Source: Theocolax elegans (taxonomy: Eukaryota; Arthropoda; Insecta; Hymenoptera; Cerocephalidae). Taken from it: 64,000 nucleotides of DNA. A program made the translations under genes and the position numbers. This document shows, piece by piece, positions 1 through 10,869 of the stretch (position 1 is the stretch's first letter; each line of letters begins with the position of its first letter). The notes below the pieces were generated by a model. It worked only from the letters and a program-made list of their open reading frames with translations. It was not told the origin of the DNA and did not search any database. The stretch covers positions 39,064,905 to 39,128,904 of the forward strand of contig CM047427.1 in NCBI GenBank assembly GCA_026168455.1, in the 5' to 3' direction.

Positions 1-920
1 AAATTACCATTTGCTGAGTCCAACATTCCCTTAATGTTAAATCTTGCGGAGGTCGAAAATGATTTGTTTTGAAATATAAGTTATGGAAATGTAGCAAAAA
101 TGAATTTATTCCAACATCTACCTGATTTTTTTCTAATATACATTCACCAAAGAGTTTATTGGGCGAGGCCGAACGCTGGATTCGTTCGAACCTCTACAAC
201 CCATTACAATATTAACCATATTACAAAAGGAAAGACTGATGGCAATAATATTAATAATAAGGTAAACGACAGAACAATACATAAATCTCTTGTACGCCCA
301 ATTTGCAAAAATAAATCAAATGGCCGAATTTGAATTTGAATTTAAATTTAGATTCAAACATTACATTGAATACTTTTTTTGTGAATGCATTCCCTCGATA
401 GTTTGTATATCTTGAAGTATTAACGATTTATAGTAAAACGTATTTATGAACACAAAAAATCTGGAAATCCAGAGTCTATAGCAAAATTACATATGAGAAT
501 GAACATGAATTCGATTTTGATAATGTTAAAATTTCAGATTTTGAAAAAACGATTAATCTCTGAGATGCTCTATATTAATAGTACAAAAAATACGATCAAT
601 AGGAAAGAAGATACGCTCATGTTAAGCAGTATTTATAAAGGCATTTTATAACTGATTTTATGTTTCTACGAATAGCGCTCAATCTGGTTTTTAAAAGTCT
701 GTTATCATTTCTTCCAATTTTGTAGCTCGACAAAACTGTGTAATATATATATATATGTTAACAATGGTATGATTATAATTGGACTCTAGTCGATGAGTAA
801 CGTAAAATTTGTTTGCTTTCTATGAAGCTATGAAGCTTGGTAATAACCTTCATACTTTTGTGATAATTTTATAAAATTTTTTTTATTGTGTTTGTAATCC
901 TTATTGGTGCATTTAATAAA
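1..920. other. Unassigned AT-rich sequence
   Basis: No reading frame here resembles a known protein. The longest open stretch (100-333) is low complexity and shows no domain. A short (TA)n run lies near 741-757. I see no repeat boundary or RNA gene. Confidence 0.5.
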
Positions 921-928
921 TTTAGTAC

Positions 929-966
929 CAGAAGAGGTCTGCAAAATCTGGCAGACGAAACGTCGT
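929..966 (+). ncRNA. Degenerate hammerhead-ribozyme-like motif
   Basis: The sequence reads CAGAAGA (929-935), a perfect 6-bp stem GTCTGC/GCAGAC (937-942 with 951-956) and then GAAAC (957-961) followed by GTCG. This is the order of a hammerhead core: box CUGANGA, stem II, box GAAA, stem III. The only core departure I see is A for the conserved U of the first box, which would be expected to abolish cleavage. Such motifs are known in Penelope-like elements and retrozymes; I see no Penelope reverse transcriptase nearby. A relic is the likely reading. Confidence 0.35.
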
Positions 967-1019
967 ACGTTTTTATGTATATATGGTTGAGTAAAGAAGG
1001 AACGTTATGTTTTTACCTA

Positions 1020-2397
1020 CCCGGATTATTCTACAAAAAATTACATTGAAGACTTTGTGTGCCTCCCCCCCCTCCCCCGCAACGCCTTATACAACTCCAT
1101 TCCAGAAGGCAGATACGTGGCAGGAATGATGGTTGGCGGGGTTGCTGAGAATCAGGCGCTTAGGAGTAGACATGATTGCAGCATTTTAGGCTCACAGAAC
1201 TTCGCCGGCAAAAATTGACAATTTGTCAAACGCACAAAAATTTAGTTTAATGTTGGATAACACTTCTCTCTTAGACAAGGATGGCGCCACTATAAAGACC
1301 CAACCTGAAGTTGTTGATTCTACAGTGTTTTCAGGGGACGGCTCGACTATTTTTTCCTCCATGCTGTGCAAGCTTAATATGGTCATGGAGTCTCCCATGC
1401 TTTGGCCAGTACTGCAAGGGCAACTTCGTGAAGGTTGTGAATGCTTCGTGCAGCATGGAGCAGAGGATGCGCAGTCAAAACTCGATACTGGCGGAATATA
1501 TCTATGTGCAGTCAGAGTTGTTTTCCGAAAATAAACTCTTGAAGCAGCAACTTGAAAATTTACAAATATATTTTAATTAATATATTTAATTAAATATATT
1601 TAATTATCAAATAAAAACTTTTTGAAAAGAATATTTTAACAGAAATGAATAGTAAATCCTCGGTACTGTTTAATTGGATGAAAATATTGAGGTAATAAAT
1701 ACCAACATAGATATGCTTCATACGGGTGTCGCTACAGTGGCAAATACCGTCTCTGACCTTATGATGGCGGAGTCCTGTTTTAGATGTTGCGCAAGATCAG
1801 TTAATTAATAGTCTTAATTGTAAATTTATATTGAATAATCCCGCCACACCAGCAAATGGTCGACATGTGCTGGGGACTGCAGGATTTTTAGGCATCTCCA
1901 ACAATTTTAGTAATTTGCTAACAGGCATCTTTACTGCCAGAGAGTATAGTTTCTACGTAGAAGTATAGCTTCTGCTCTGTTAGTGCGGCTCTTCAGTAGT
2001 GATCTTCAAGAAAAAATCGTAAAGGATAAGAGTAGATTTACTGCGTGTAATATATCAAACTTAGACACATCGCGTTTTTATTGGACTTCTTCCTTGCCTG
2101 CAACAAATATTTTTAATAACGAATTTTTGAAAAGGGATAAACGTATAGCAAAAGCACTGAAACTAGCAGCTAAAAAGCTGCTTGTCTGGCAGAAGGCTTT
2201 AAGAACTTTCTAGACATAGAAAAAATTGCTTCGCATTATGAACTAGACTCTAACTAAGTTAACAACAAAAAATTGTAAGAAAGTCATATTGGGGATGGTG
2301 TTAGTCTTAATTCGGAAAAAGTAAATGAAGCTAGAAGTTCGGTTATTGAGTCGGGTTCTGTTAGCACCGAAGCGAACAAAAACTCAAATGCAAATAC
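1020..2397. other. Unassigned region with weak coding remnants
   Basis: Begins with a poly(C)-rich tract (1063-1079). Open stretches at 1223-1534 and 1983-2213 (plus strand) have no recognisable domain. The second is lysine-rich with an amphipathic look (RDKRIAKALKLAAKK) and could be a decayed gag-like or coiled-coil protein of an old element, but I cannot name it. Stops interrupt every frame. AT-rich filler lies at 1560-1640. Confidence 0.3.
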
Positions 2398-2962
2398 AAA
2401 CAGGAAGGTACTCCTACCCGAACCCACCGATTTCAACCAATCTGTAATATGTTGTCGTACTCTAAAAAATAAGAGATCCGTATTTTTCTTGTGCCAACAT
2501 CCATTTCTTATGGGTTAAATCAACCACTAAACTTCACCCAAAAATAGATTTTTTATTATATCTCGGCTTCTAATTAATATTTTTAGATGAAACCAACTGC
2601 AAAATATTTGCCACATGAAACGTAAGATGCAAGATATTTTTATGACCAAAGGGTTGCAACCCTTATTTTATATTTTTAAAAAACTAGACTTTTTATGCAT
2701 TGTTTTCTGAAAATACCAAGATATGACCTCTAAAAAATAAAAAAAGCATTTTTGTTTACTTTATAAATATATTAATTGACATGTTTCATCTTTTTTTTAC
2801 CGCCCCAAGCATTGTAAACTAAATTAATTGACCGCATATAAAACATGATAAATTGATTTAAGATTCGTTGCACGTGAAAACGAAATATAAATCACAACAA
2901 AAGCCACTGTGTTATATATTTTTCTTAATATTGTAATGTGAAAGCGTGTGATAAAAGTTACC

Positions 2963-3168
2963 ACTTTTTTTTTATCTTAGCGTCGCTCTATTTATGCTCC
3001 CAAATCGGTGCTAATCAGCGACGCAGGTCATACGATGTCTTGGTGAAGCACTTGTTGAAAATAAATTCGCCAGTGGTGCTTGTATCAATCGGCCGGGGCC
3101 GGGAATCGAACCTGGGACCTCCAGATTACGAGTCCAACGCCCTAACCGACCGAGCTATCGCAGGCCTC
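2963..3168 (-). mobile_element. tRNA-derived SINE (Thr-like head)
   Basis: On the minus strand a tRNA-like head spans 3166 to 3091. It has A- and B-box sequences (B box GGTTCGATTCC), a Thr(CGT)-like anticodon loop and an imperfect acceptor stem. A ~110-bp body and an A-rich tail follow (poly(T) at 2964-2973 on plus). The tail carries a 7-bp hairpin, CGTCGCT/AGCGACG (2981-2987, 3017-3023). A short target duplication, AAGTTA(C/A), sits at 2955-2961 and 3169-3175. The inverted copy of the surrounding transposon lacks the insertion, which fixes both ends. It is a SINE rather than a tRNA gene because the acceptor arm does not pair and a tail is present. Confidence 0.75.
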
Positions 3169-3242
3169 AAGTTAACTCTTAAATTTGCTTATTTTTTTTA
3201 ATACTCACATCAACATAGCTTTTATATTTTTATGGTTTATTT

Positions 3243-3394
3243 ACATTATTATTATTATTATTATTATTATAATTATTATTGTAGTTATTATTATTATTAT
3301 TATTATTATTATAATTATTATTGTAGTTATTATTATTATTATTATTATTATTATAATTATTGTAGTTATTATTATTATTATTATTATTCTATTT
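3243..3394. repeat. (ATT)n microsatellite
   Basis: About 150 bp of ATT repeats, broken at regular intervals by ATAATT and GTAGTT variants, so it also has a longer ~50-bp period. Its inverted counterpart in the right transposon copy (7400-7448) is the insertion site of two R1-clade LINEs. Confidence 0.9.
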
Positions 3395-3569
3395 TTATTG
3401 TTATTATAGTTTTTAAAGACAACAGTATAAATATTTTAATTTTATTCAAAAGAAAACAGTTTAGAATGTTAAAAGTATCAATATATATTCACTTATCAAA
3501 AGCAGAAGTTATTCTTGCAGATTATCTTGTTTGTACATTGCTGTTGGAAGATATCTCATTGTGATTTCG

Positions 3570-3809
3570 TTAACCTTTAGAGGATGGGAATTTTTTGGTT
3601 CAAAAAAGCTTTTTTTTCAATAAAATTAATGTCTAAAAACATCGGATCGCTTTTAACCTTTAGAGGACGGGGATTTGGGTTTACTGTTTTCTCTCACTTT
3701 TTTATAGAAATCGAGTTTTTGTGATGTCTCACATCTCAAAACTAACACATGTAAAGGGTCGACCATGGGCATGGCCCGTATAGGGGCCATCCCGTCTTCT
3801 AAAGGTTAA
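3570..3809. mobile_element. piggyBac-like MITE with a nested or partial second unit
   Basis: TTAA at 3570-3573 is followed by CCTTTAGAGGATGGG. The right end reads CCCGTCTTCTAAAGG and then TTAA at 3806-3809. TIRs starting CC(Y)T next to TTAA duplications are typical of piggyBac. A further TTAACCTTTAGAGGACGGG lies inside at 3653, so either a second left end or a tandem insertion is present. The right transposon copy lacks this segment, so the empty site is visible. There is no coding capacity. Confidence 0.7.
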
Positions 3810-3859
3810 TCTCGCTTATGGCTTACAACTCAAATGGTGTGACGAATTTTAACAAAATT

Positions 3860-5130
3860 GAGGTGTCAGACAAATTTTGAAACAAATATTAATCGATGCA
3901 ATCAATGAGTTTTATGAAGTTGATATGATTAATGAAGAAACCCCGGATTTCCAGGAAGATTTCAAGGATTGTGATGCTCAAATAGTTGAAGATGTTCTCC
4001 ATCTTTTTTTGATCGTGACTTAGCATCAACAAATCAGTATACGCGTGATACTGAAGACGTCAATTTTGATTATAAACAAAAAGCCGTAGATTATTGGAGA
4101 AGCGAGAAAAAAGAAAACTTAAAAATTGAAGCAGTGCAAAAAAAGATTCAGGAAAGTCTCATCAAAGAGCTAGCTTAAACTTTGGACTTACAATATTAAT
4201 AAAGGTGGTACGTACAGAGAAAAAATTGCGAGAATCTGTCAATATACTCTAGATAATTTTAAAGCTGCAGTGCACAGTGGTTTAATAATGCATGATCACG
4301 AGCTACGTACATGGGCGTTACAAGGACAAAAATAAATTGGATTCGAAAGTATCAAATTTAAAGCTTGTAAACATTGGTTGATGAAATTTAAAAAGGCTCA
4401 CAGAATCGTGCCTAGAAAAATAAATAAATTTGTTACTCGGAAAACATTAGAAAATAATTTAGAGCTTCTATCAAAAGCTGAAGTGTTTGTAGCTGACGTG
4501 AAATCTTGCATATCATCAATTGGGATTGAAGATCTGTATAATTCAAATCAGAGTGGGTTCCAATTGGAAATTGATTCTGGAAAAACATTAGCAGTCGAAG
4601 TAGAAAAACAAGTGCAAAGCCTAGTACAGTCAGTTTCATCAACATCCTATAGCTACACGATACAACCACTTAAGTCAGCTAGTGAACAACTATTCTCGAC
4701 ACTTTCTTTTGTTTTAAAAAAATCATCTGGTCAATTCGGTCCTGTTGTAGAACCATCGAAATCGGGAAAATTAACTACAGGTAATTAATTTTTCATTTAT
4801 TATAATACGATCACAAAGAAACATGTTGATAAATGTGTTTTTTAAATATAGATCTCTTCAAAATTTGGTTAGCAAAAAAAAGTATTATATCCAATGTAGG
4901 GCCACAGTCTATATTATTAGAAATCTATATTTTATAGAAGAAATGAAGCCAGAAAATAAAATTGCTAATGTGAAAAAAATACTAACAGGAATAACAGGAA
5001 AGATTCTACCATTTAATGTAGATGGATTTCGTATTTGGGAAAACTTTGTACGATACTTTTCAGAACAAGTCACTTTGATGAATGAAGACTTAAATTTACA
5101 TTTAAGAAATAATATATACTCGGCCGACCG
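3860..5130 (+). pseudogene. Decayed DDE-superfamily (pogo/Tc1-like) transposase
   Basis: The clearest frame is 4378-4788. It has a helix-rich N-terminal part (LMKFKKAHRIVPRKI) typical of CENPB-type HTH pogo-like transposases, then YNSNQSGFQLEI, which aligns with the first catalytic aspartate region of this family. Here the aspartate is N. An upstream open stretch (about 3880-4015) and a downstream one (4823-5206) hold further family-like sequence, including a C-terminal FRIWENFVRYFSE segment. Frames are broken by stops and shifts. The downstream block starts after a splice-acceptor-like tract near 4850, so an intron is possible. Non-functional. Confidence 0.55.
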
Positions 5131-5335
5131 TAACCGTAACTGTAAACCGACCGTTACCGTAACTACATCCTTGCCGTATACGATTCGTGAGCACACATTC
5201 GTATAATCCCTACCGTACTGTTTCGTGAGTACACGTACAGTAACACCTACTTTACCGTATACGATTCGTGAGCACTCGTTCGTAAAATCCCTACCGTACA
5301 GTTTCGTGAGCGCACTTACAGTAATACCTACCTTA
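5125..5335. repeat. Short tandem repeat, about 80-bp period
   Basis: Two near-identical ~80-bp units (about 5170-5249 and 5250-5329) share CCGTATACGATTCGTGAGCAC and CTACCGTAC.GTTTCGTGAG. Each unit is itself two related ~40-bp halves. A TAACCG/TTACCG-rich stretch precedes them. No gene is visible. From 5336 to about 5815 I see only AT-rich unassigned sequence. Confidence 0.7.
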
Positions 5336-5884
5336 CACGTTCATATAATCTCTTAACTAAGGTCGTAGCAAAGCTTATTACCAGTCTGCGTCAGTCTTGT
5401 CCATTTGGGTCCATAGTTATAAGTCATTTTAAGTTGTAAAGCGCGTAGGTCGCGTAATAATTAAGGTTATTTGATTAATTGATTCTAGACTAACTGAACG
5501 AGAATTTTCAGATTAGCTACTGTAAGAAGGATTGTAGATACTATTCAATTATTTTGTTACAATATAGTTAGTCTTTAAATTTAAAATTGAGTCACTAATT
5601 TCAAATTCCTTCCCAACTGAATCCCGGAATCTGAGCAATACCCCGGCGAAGATTCTCTTCGTTACATTATAAATAATATGAAGCAGAGTAAAAAGTAATT
5701 AATCTTCTGGTTAAAAATAATTTTAAATCAGTTCTATTAAAAAATGTGAATAAATATCATGTTATATTAAATATATCACTGTTAATGGTGAATTTAATGT
5801 CGCTTTTTCACACTACTGCACAAACCGAACATCTTCAGCATCATGCACACACTGATTTGATGCAGGTTCACGATTGCGTCTCTA

Positions 5885-7070
5885 TTAGTCTCAAGACTAA
5901 TAACGAAACCATTTTTTTTTCAAAAATCATTTTAGTTCATCAATACAATCTCCTTTTAGAGTGATACAATCGTTCCAAAGCCTTTTCAACATTACTATTT
6001 CATTTTTATAAATTTATCCTTTGTTTCAAAATAGGCAACAGTTTCGACAATGACCTCCTCATACGAGCCAAATTTTTTTCCATGGACAATTTTTTGAGAT
6101 AAGCAAAGAGCCAGTAACCGCCAGGGGCTAAATCTGCCGAAAACGGAGGGTGGGGAAGCAAACCAAAGCCCAACTCGTTCAATTCTTGGTGAAAAAAGAT
6201 TTTTTTCTTCTTTATATGGGGTTGTTTTGCTCCGATCTCCTCATTTAAACGGACCAAGTCAATATAATAATTACTGCTGATCAATTTACCTTTTTTCAGG
6301 TAGTTAATGTAAATTACACCATGTGTATCCCAAAAATAGACGCCATGGCTTTGCCAGCAGACTGTTGCATTTTTGGACACTTGGGGCGGCTTTCGCCAGC
6401 CATGCGTCACTCAAATGATTGCCGGTTCGACTCCGGAATTAAATGATGTATCCATGTTTCGTCCGCAGTCACGTATCGACGCAAGAAATCCTTTTTATTA
6501 GGAGTAAATAACGATAAACTACCCACTCAATCGTCGACCCGTTGCTGTTTTTGTTCCATTGAGAGCAATCGCGGCACCCACTTGAAAAAAAATACGCTTC
6601 CAGATGATATCTGTGTCATTTCTGCAATCTAACGGACCTTCACTTTGCGATCTTTCATTACAATTTTTAACACTTCACTCACATTTTCCGGTGTAACGGA
6701 TTCTAATGTCTTACCCGAATGTTCCGCATCGTTTGAGTCCATACGATCACATTTAAACTCAGCATACCACCGACAAATCCTTGGTTTGGTTGGAGAGGAG
6801 CCCAGGTAATGTTCTTCAAGCCATTGCTGGGCTTCTACGGTGTTTTTAGCTATTAGAAAACATGTTTTATCAACCCGCAAAACTCGTTTTTTTTCATTTG
6901 TTTAAACAATTTGCAAAGTGATTTTTTTTTTACTCTAACCTCTAAAAGTCTGCTATTTGTGGTCCGATTGACGTAAAATTTCTACATGATTTATGTAAAG
7001 GTGCGTATTCTAGGGAAACGTGACCAGTTTGGTACTAGTAGCCCCATCTCTGGGTTAATCTCGGGACTTA
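5885..7070 (-). mobile_element. mariner-family transposon, decayed
   Basis: An insertion of about 1.19 kb into the inverted transposon copy, next to TA dinucleotides. The ends are imperfect TIRs: AGTCTCAAGACTAA at 5887-5900 on plus, and AGTCCCGAGATTAA read inward from 7068 on minus. Size and TIR length fit mariner. It carries one broken transposase on the minus strand. Confidence 0.75.
6006..6880 (-). pseudogene. mariner transposase remnant
   Basis: N-terminal frame 6880-6629 has the mariner HTH region (EAQQWLEEHY, ICRWYAEFK). C-terminal frame 6410-6006 has the catalytic-domain landmarks FWDTHGVIYINYL and LPHPPFSADLAPGGYWLF, the last containing the third aspartate of DD34D. The segment that should hold the second aspartate (HQDN-type motif) is deleted, so the protein reads FFHQELNELGF. 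Frameshifts separate the two halves. Normal length is about 340 residues; this copy is inactive. Confidence 0.8.
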
Positions 7071-7399
7071 TTGAACGCTGTTACAGAACTTCATCTTTCA
7101 ATAATCCTTGAAATCTTTCTGGAATTCCAGGGTTTCTTCATCAATCATGTCAAATTATTTTCTCTATTATAGTTTATAAAAGAATTTTTTGTAAGCCATA
7201 CGCGAGATAAATGAATTCATAATGAGATATTTACCATCAGCAATGTACAAATAAGATAATATACAAGAATAACTTCTGCCTTTGATAAGTAAAAATATAT
7301 TCATACTTTTAACATTCTAAATTGTAATATTTTAAATAAAATTAAAATATTTATACTGTTCTCTTAAAAAAGTATAATAACAATAAAACAGAATACTGA

Positions 7400-7400
7400 C

Positions 7401-7448
<48 letters not shown>
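7400..7448. repeat. (AAT)n microsatellite, LINE target
   Basis: A pure AAT run that ends exactly where the first R1-clade LINE begins (CCGCGCGG). The same trinucleotide follows the poly(A) of both LINE copies (9126-9138, 11810-11820). Confidence 0.9.
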
Positions 7449-9138
7449 CCGCGCGGAGTGTCCTGTTCCCGTATGAGGCGCATCCCCCGGGTGGCTGATG
7501 GGGGAAAGCTCGTCACGCTAGCGTGAAGGGTAGAGGTGAAACAAAATAGCCTCCGTGGACCAAACAGTTGAAGAAGAATGATGAGCAAGCGAATGGAGTA
7601 CCTACTACCCCAAGCGGGCAGCTCCAAACTAGGAATCAATCCCACTGTCGGTTCCAATCGGGTGAAAGCCCCGGTGGCCGGCGCTGGCCTCATGGATTTT
7701 GGGGAGGCCACCAAGCGCTTCGTTCTACGGACACGTCAGAGGTGGGGCCCTCGAAAGAAAACCCGCAACAGCAGCCGTCGTTACAGATGTTGAGTATTGC
7801 TTCCGCAAGGTTACGAAGCGGCAGCGTTATCAGCCTTGGTAGTACAATCAGTGGCATCTCTGCCAATTAGATGATTAGATTACTATAGTAAGGAATCTCA
7901 AGAGGAGAAATATTCCGCAAGGAATGCGAGAAGGTAGAGAAGGCACACGAGGACATCGACTCCACTTACGACCATCTAAAGTGCAAACTCCAGGCTATGT
8001 TGGTAGCTTGTCTAAAGCAGCCTAACATCTCCATGGTCGTCAAGACAGGGCTGAAGACCGTAGACATTCTTGTACAAGAGTTCTACAAGAGGCCCCCAAA
8101 GCCCCCCCCCCCCCCCCCGAGGTCTCTAAGAGCCGCAAGAAGAAGCCTCGAAAGGAGGTACCACCACGTGGCATGGACAAAGAGCAATCCAAGTCCGCGT
8201 CAGTGGCGGCAAAAAGCCGACAGTCAAGTCGGGACAGGCGCCTCTTGATAGGAGAAAGCGCCAGATGGCGCCGGTATCCACCCTGGTGGTCACTGTCGCG
8301 AGAGACCGTACGTTTGCTGAAGTCTTGGGGAAGCTCCGAAAGGAAGTCAATCCGGACGACAGCGGCGCCCAGGTTCTGAGCGTACGGCCGACAGGGCGGG
8401 GAGATGTCCTGCTCCGGCTGGGCAAGAAGACGAACGCAGAAGCATTCGCGGAGAAAGTCCGCATGGCTACTAAAGGTATGGGAGAAGTTAGGATCCGAGA
8501 TCGAAGGGTGACCCTGGAGATCAGAAACCTGGACGCTCTCACAACGAGGGACGAAGTGGTGGCGGCCCTGGATAAAGTTTTCGCGTCTCCGCCTGAGAGC
8601 CGAGAGGTGAAGCTTTTGGGTCCCAACCGCAATCAACAAACGACAGTCATCGTTAAGCTAGATCACGAGACCGTTGACAAGCTAAAGTCGACGCGACATC
8701 TTTGCGTCGGCTTTGTAAGCTGTCGCGTTCGGGATTGAATTTTGGTCGAAAGGTGCTATCGGTGCCTAGACTTCGGCCACACGAAACGGAATTGTAAGGG
8801 AGTGGACAGGTCCTCGTCATGCTACAAGGGTGCTCCCCAATGTGTCCTTTGTCCATCAAAGGGTGCTCAGGGAGTACCTCACAGGGCGGGGTCCGGAGCC
8901 TGTGCCATTTTTCGGCGCGCGCTTGAAACCGCAAGGAAGGTTTCATGATAAGTGGCAGTCTCAACGTGGGAGGATAGAATAAGGAACGAATGACGCATGT
9001 CACAGACACGCCTCCCAGCTTGAAGTAATGTGAAAAACAGTTCCGGGCTGGGCAGGTGAAAGCGTTGCGGACCCTCGTCGTCGTCTTATGTAAGATTTCT
9101 CCAGTTTCCCACAAAAAAAAAAAAATAATAATAATAAT
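7449..9138 (+). mobile_element. R1-clade LINE copy D, internally deleted, inserted in (AAT)n
   Basis: Contains a 5' leader, a broken gag-like ORF1 and, with no reverse transcriptase between, a 3' UTR block (9005-9052) shared with copy E (GAAGTAATGTGAA..CAGTTCCGGGCTGG). It ends in poly(A) then (ATA)n at 9113-9138. The leader shares a CCCC.GGTGG..GAT.GGGGAA block with full-length element A (24784-24860), which places it in the same clade. All of ORF2 is missing. Confidence 0.75.
7578..8948 (+). pseudogene. R1-clade ORF1 (gag-like), frameshifted
   Basis: The N-terminal frame (7578 on) has LPQAG and NRVKAPVAGAG, matching ORF1 of element A. A middle stretch holds a proline and poly(C) tract (8104-8119). 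Frame 8265-8738 is the gag body with VLSVRPTGRGDVLLRLGKK and ends at GFVSCRVRD. A stop intervenes, then a zinc knuckle CYRCLDFGHTKRNC (CX2CX4HX4C) and a partial second finger follow at 8742-8948. At least three frame changes. The protein would bind retrotransposon RNA; here it is dead. Confidence 0.7.
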
Positions 9139-9404
9139 CCGGGAACCTCCCTTTTGGAGAGTAGAGCACTTTTCCATGCTACCGGACGCGTCCACAGGTT
9201 GCGGATAGTGAAAGGGCCAGAGGAAGTAGTGGTCATAGGAGAATATGACTAGTCTTTCTGGTCAGTCGCTAATATACTGAATACGCGACCGCGGACAGCG
9301 GGATACAAACGCAGCTGATAGTGGTAAGTTGTTGTTTTTACACCTACTCACACACCAAACACACATACACTTCCGCTCGATCTAGCTGAGTCCAAGTGCA
9401 GTAG

Positions 9405-9510
9405 GAAGCCCTATAAACGGGTATTTTCCATGCGGGATATGACTGAAAGGCGTCTCTATAAACGAGACCGACCTGTGCGAATGGGGAGACCCCTATAAAC
9501 GGGTGTGCTC
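9405..9510 (+). promoter_or_regulatory. Three stem-loops sharing a CTATAAACG loop in a LINE 5' UTR
   Basis: CTATAAACG occurs at 9411, 9456 and 9493. Each copy is closed by a different stem: CCC/GGG, GTCTC/GAGAC and ACCC/GGGT, the third with an outer GGAG/CTCC. Constant loop with changing stem suggests selected RNA structure, perhaps for translation or packaging of the element RNA. Function is unknown. Confidence 0.5.
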
Positions 9511-9966
9511 CGAGCGTGGTATGGCTGCACTGGGTTCTATGCTAGGGGCAGCGGAGACACAGCAGGTGTTATCAGTTGGGTGGCGGAGCAATCAACAGGG
9601 AGCTTTCTCGTAACTGCAGGCTTGTTCACTCTGGAGGGTGCTGCCGTTAACACCAGTATCGCAATCCTGGGCCGCCACTAGTTTTTGGGCCCGAACCCGG
9701 CTTAGCCAGCATGGCAGGCTGCCCTTTACAGTGGTAAACGTCGAAAACGGCGCAAATCTCGCTTCTCGTAGTAATGCCGACTGGCGATCGGATGAGACCT
9801 TGCTGCGAGTCGTGGGGGAGGAAGGTCGATGCCACCGGACTGTAAGGAAGCTAAGTTATCGGGACTGCGTAGGACGAACCATGCAAGCCACCGGCTGGTG
9901 ACTATCTGACCACTTTACATAAACACACACACATAGGGGGGACGGGGATTAATAAAAAATATAATA

Positions 9967-10869
9967 ATGGAAAGTTGTATTAAAATTGCAGGTACTAGAG
10001 TGCTGCCTGCGCCATCCGACTCAGGAGAGTCACGGGGGCTTCCCAGCTCCCCCATCACGCCGGTAGGTAATCTGGCTGGCGTGGCGGAAACTGCTACAGG
10101 AAATCTCGCACGACACATCGGAGGGTCGCGAACTAGCTGGGAGGCTGCCGAGAGTAAGCTGCACGAACAGCTGCTCAACATACGCAGTAGTCTGGCGAAT
10201 GTCCAAAAAAATGTAAGCCGCGTAATCACAAACGGAATGAGCGAAATAAATGAATCGGTTGAAGTCGCGATGTACGAATTGCAAAGAATGAATCTGCTCA
10301 CCAATCGACGATTACAAACGCTGACGTGTGCATGGCTGAAGTTACTCCTCAGCAACAACAGAAACGGAAACGCGTAAATCAGACCCCTACACCTGAACAA
10401 GCAACCGTTCATCACAAAGACGCAGCCCAGACAGAAAGTTAGTCGACGGTCGTCCAAAAAAAGAAAAAAAAGAGGACGGCCGCGGTCAACCCACGACCAG
10501 ACACGCAACCTGGGCCATCTACTGCCCACCAAAATCGGCAATCGAATCGGCCAAATCCTAAACAGGGAAGAGGCACGATCCTGATCAAACCGGCGGAGGG
10601 ACAGACGTACGCAAATGTTTTACAGACCAAACGTCTGAAGGTGGATCCCGCGAAGACAAAGACGGACGTGCGACAGATCCGCAAAACGAAAGAGGGTGGA
10701 GTTCTGCTACGACTCGGTAAACAAGAGTCGCGGCAGGATTTCCAACGGACCTTACAGGTCGCCCTCGGAGAAAGTGCCCACGTAAAAGATCTGACAGCTA
10801 CGACAACGCTAGAGTTCCTTGACCTAGACTGCATTATAAGCGAGAACGACGTAAAAGACGCGATTACTA
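9967..10869 (+). pseudogene. R1-clade ORF1, frameshifted and truncated
   Basis: Starts with ATG at 9967 and stays open to 10377, with a coiled-coil-like middle (SKLHEQLLNIRSSLANVQKN). The frame changes near 10360-10440, and gag-body sequence resumes (10641 on) with EGGVLLRLGKQESRQDF, parallel to copy D and element A. It breaks near 10869 at the deletion junction before the expected zinc knuckles. Confidence 0.65.

Larger units (their letters stand above)
2398..5130 (+). mobile_element. Left copy of a DDE DNA transposon (inverted relative to 5815-12547)
   Basis: From about 2398 to 4060 this strand matches the reverse complement of three blocks in the window: 11807-12547, 7071-7448 and about 5815-5884. 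The match includes the GTGTGATAAAAGTTACC block, the (ATT)n microsatellite and the start of the transposase frame. The two copies diverge by roughly a tenth and by indels. The left copy has gained a SINE (about 2963-3168) and a TTAA-flanked MITE (3570-3809), both absent from the right copy. A decayed transposase follows at 3860-5130. I could not define terminal inverted repeats. Two old insertions in opposite orientation is the simplest reading; a 10-kb composite inverted repeat is the alternative. Confidence 0.6.

Noticed and set aside
1223..1534. A 103-codon frame as a gene
   Set aside because: No domain, overlapping frames equally open, and no supporting signals.
3091..3167. A tRNA-Thr gene on minus
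   Set aside because: Acceptor stem does not pair and a SINE body with A-rich tail and target duplication follows.
3185..3564. Open frames of poly-isoleucine and poly-tyrosine
   Set aside because: They are translations of the (ATT)n microsatellite.
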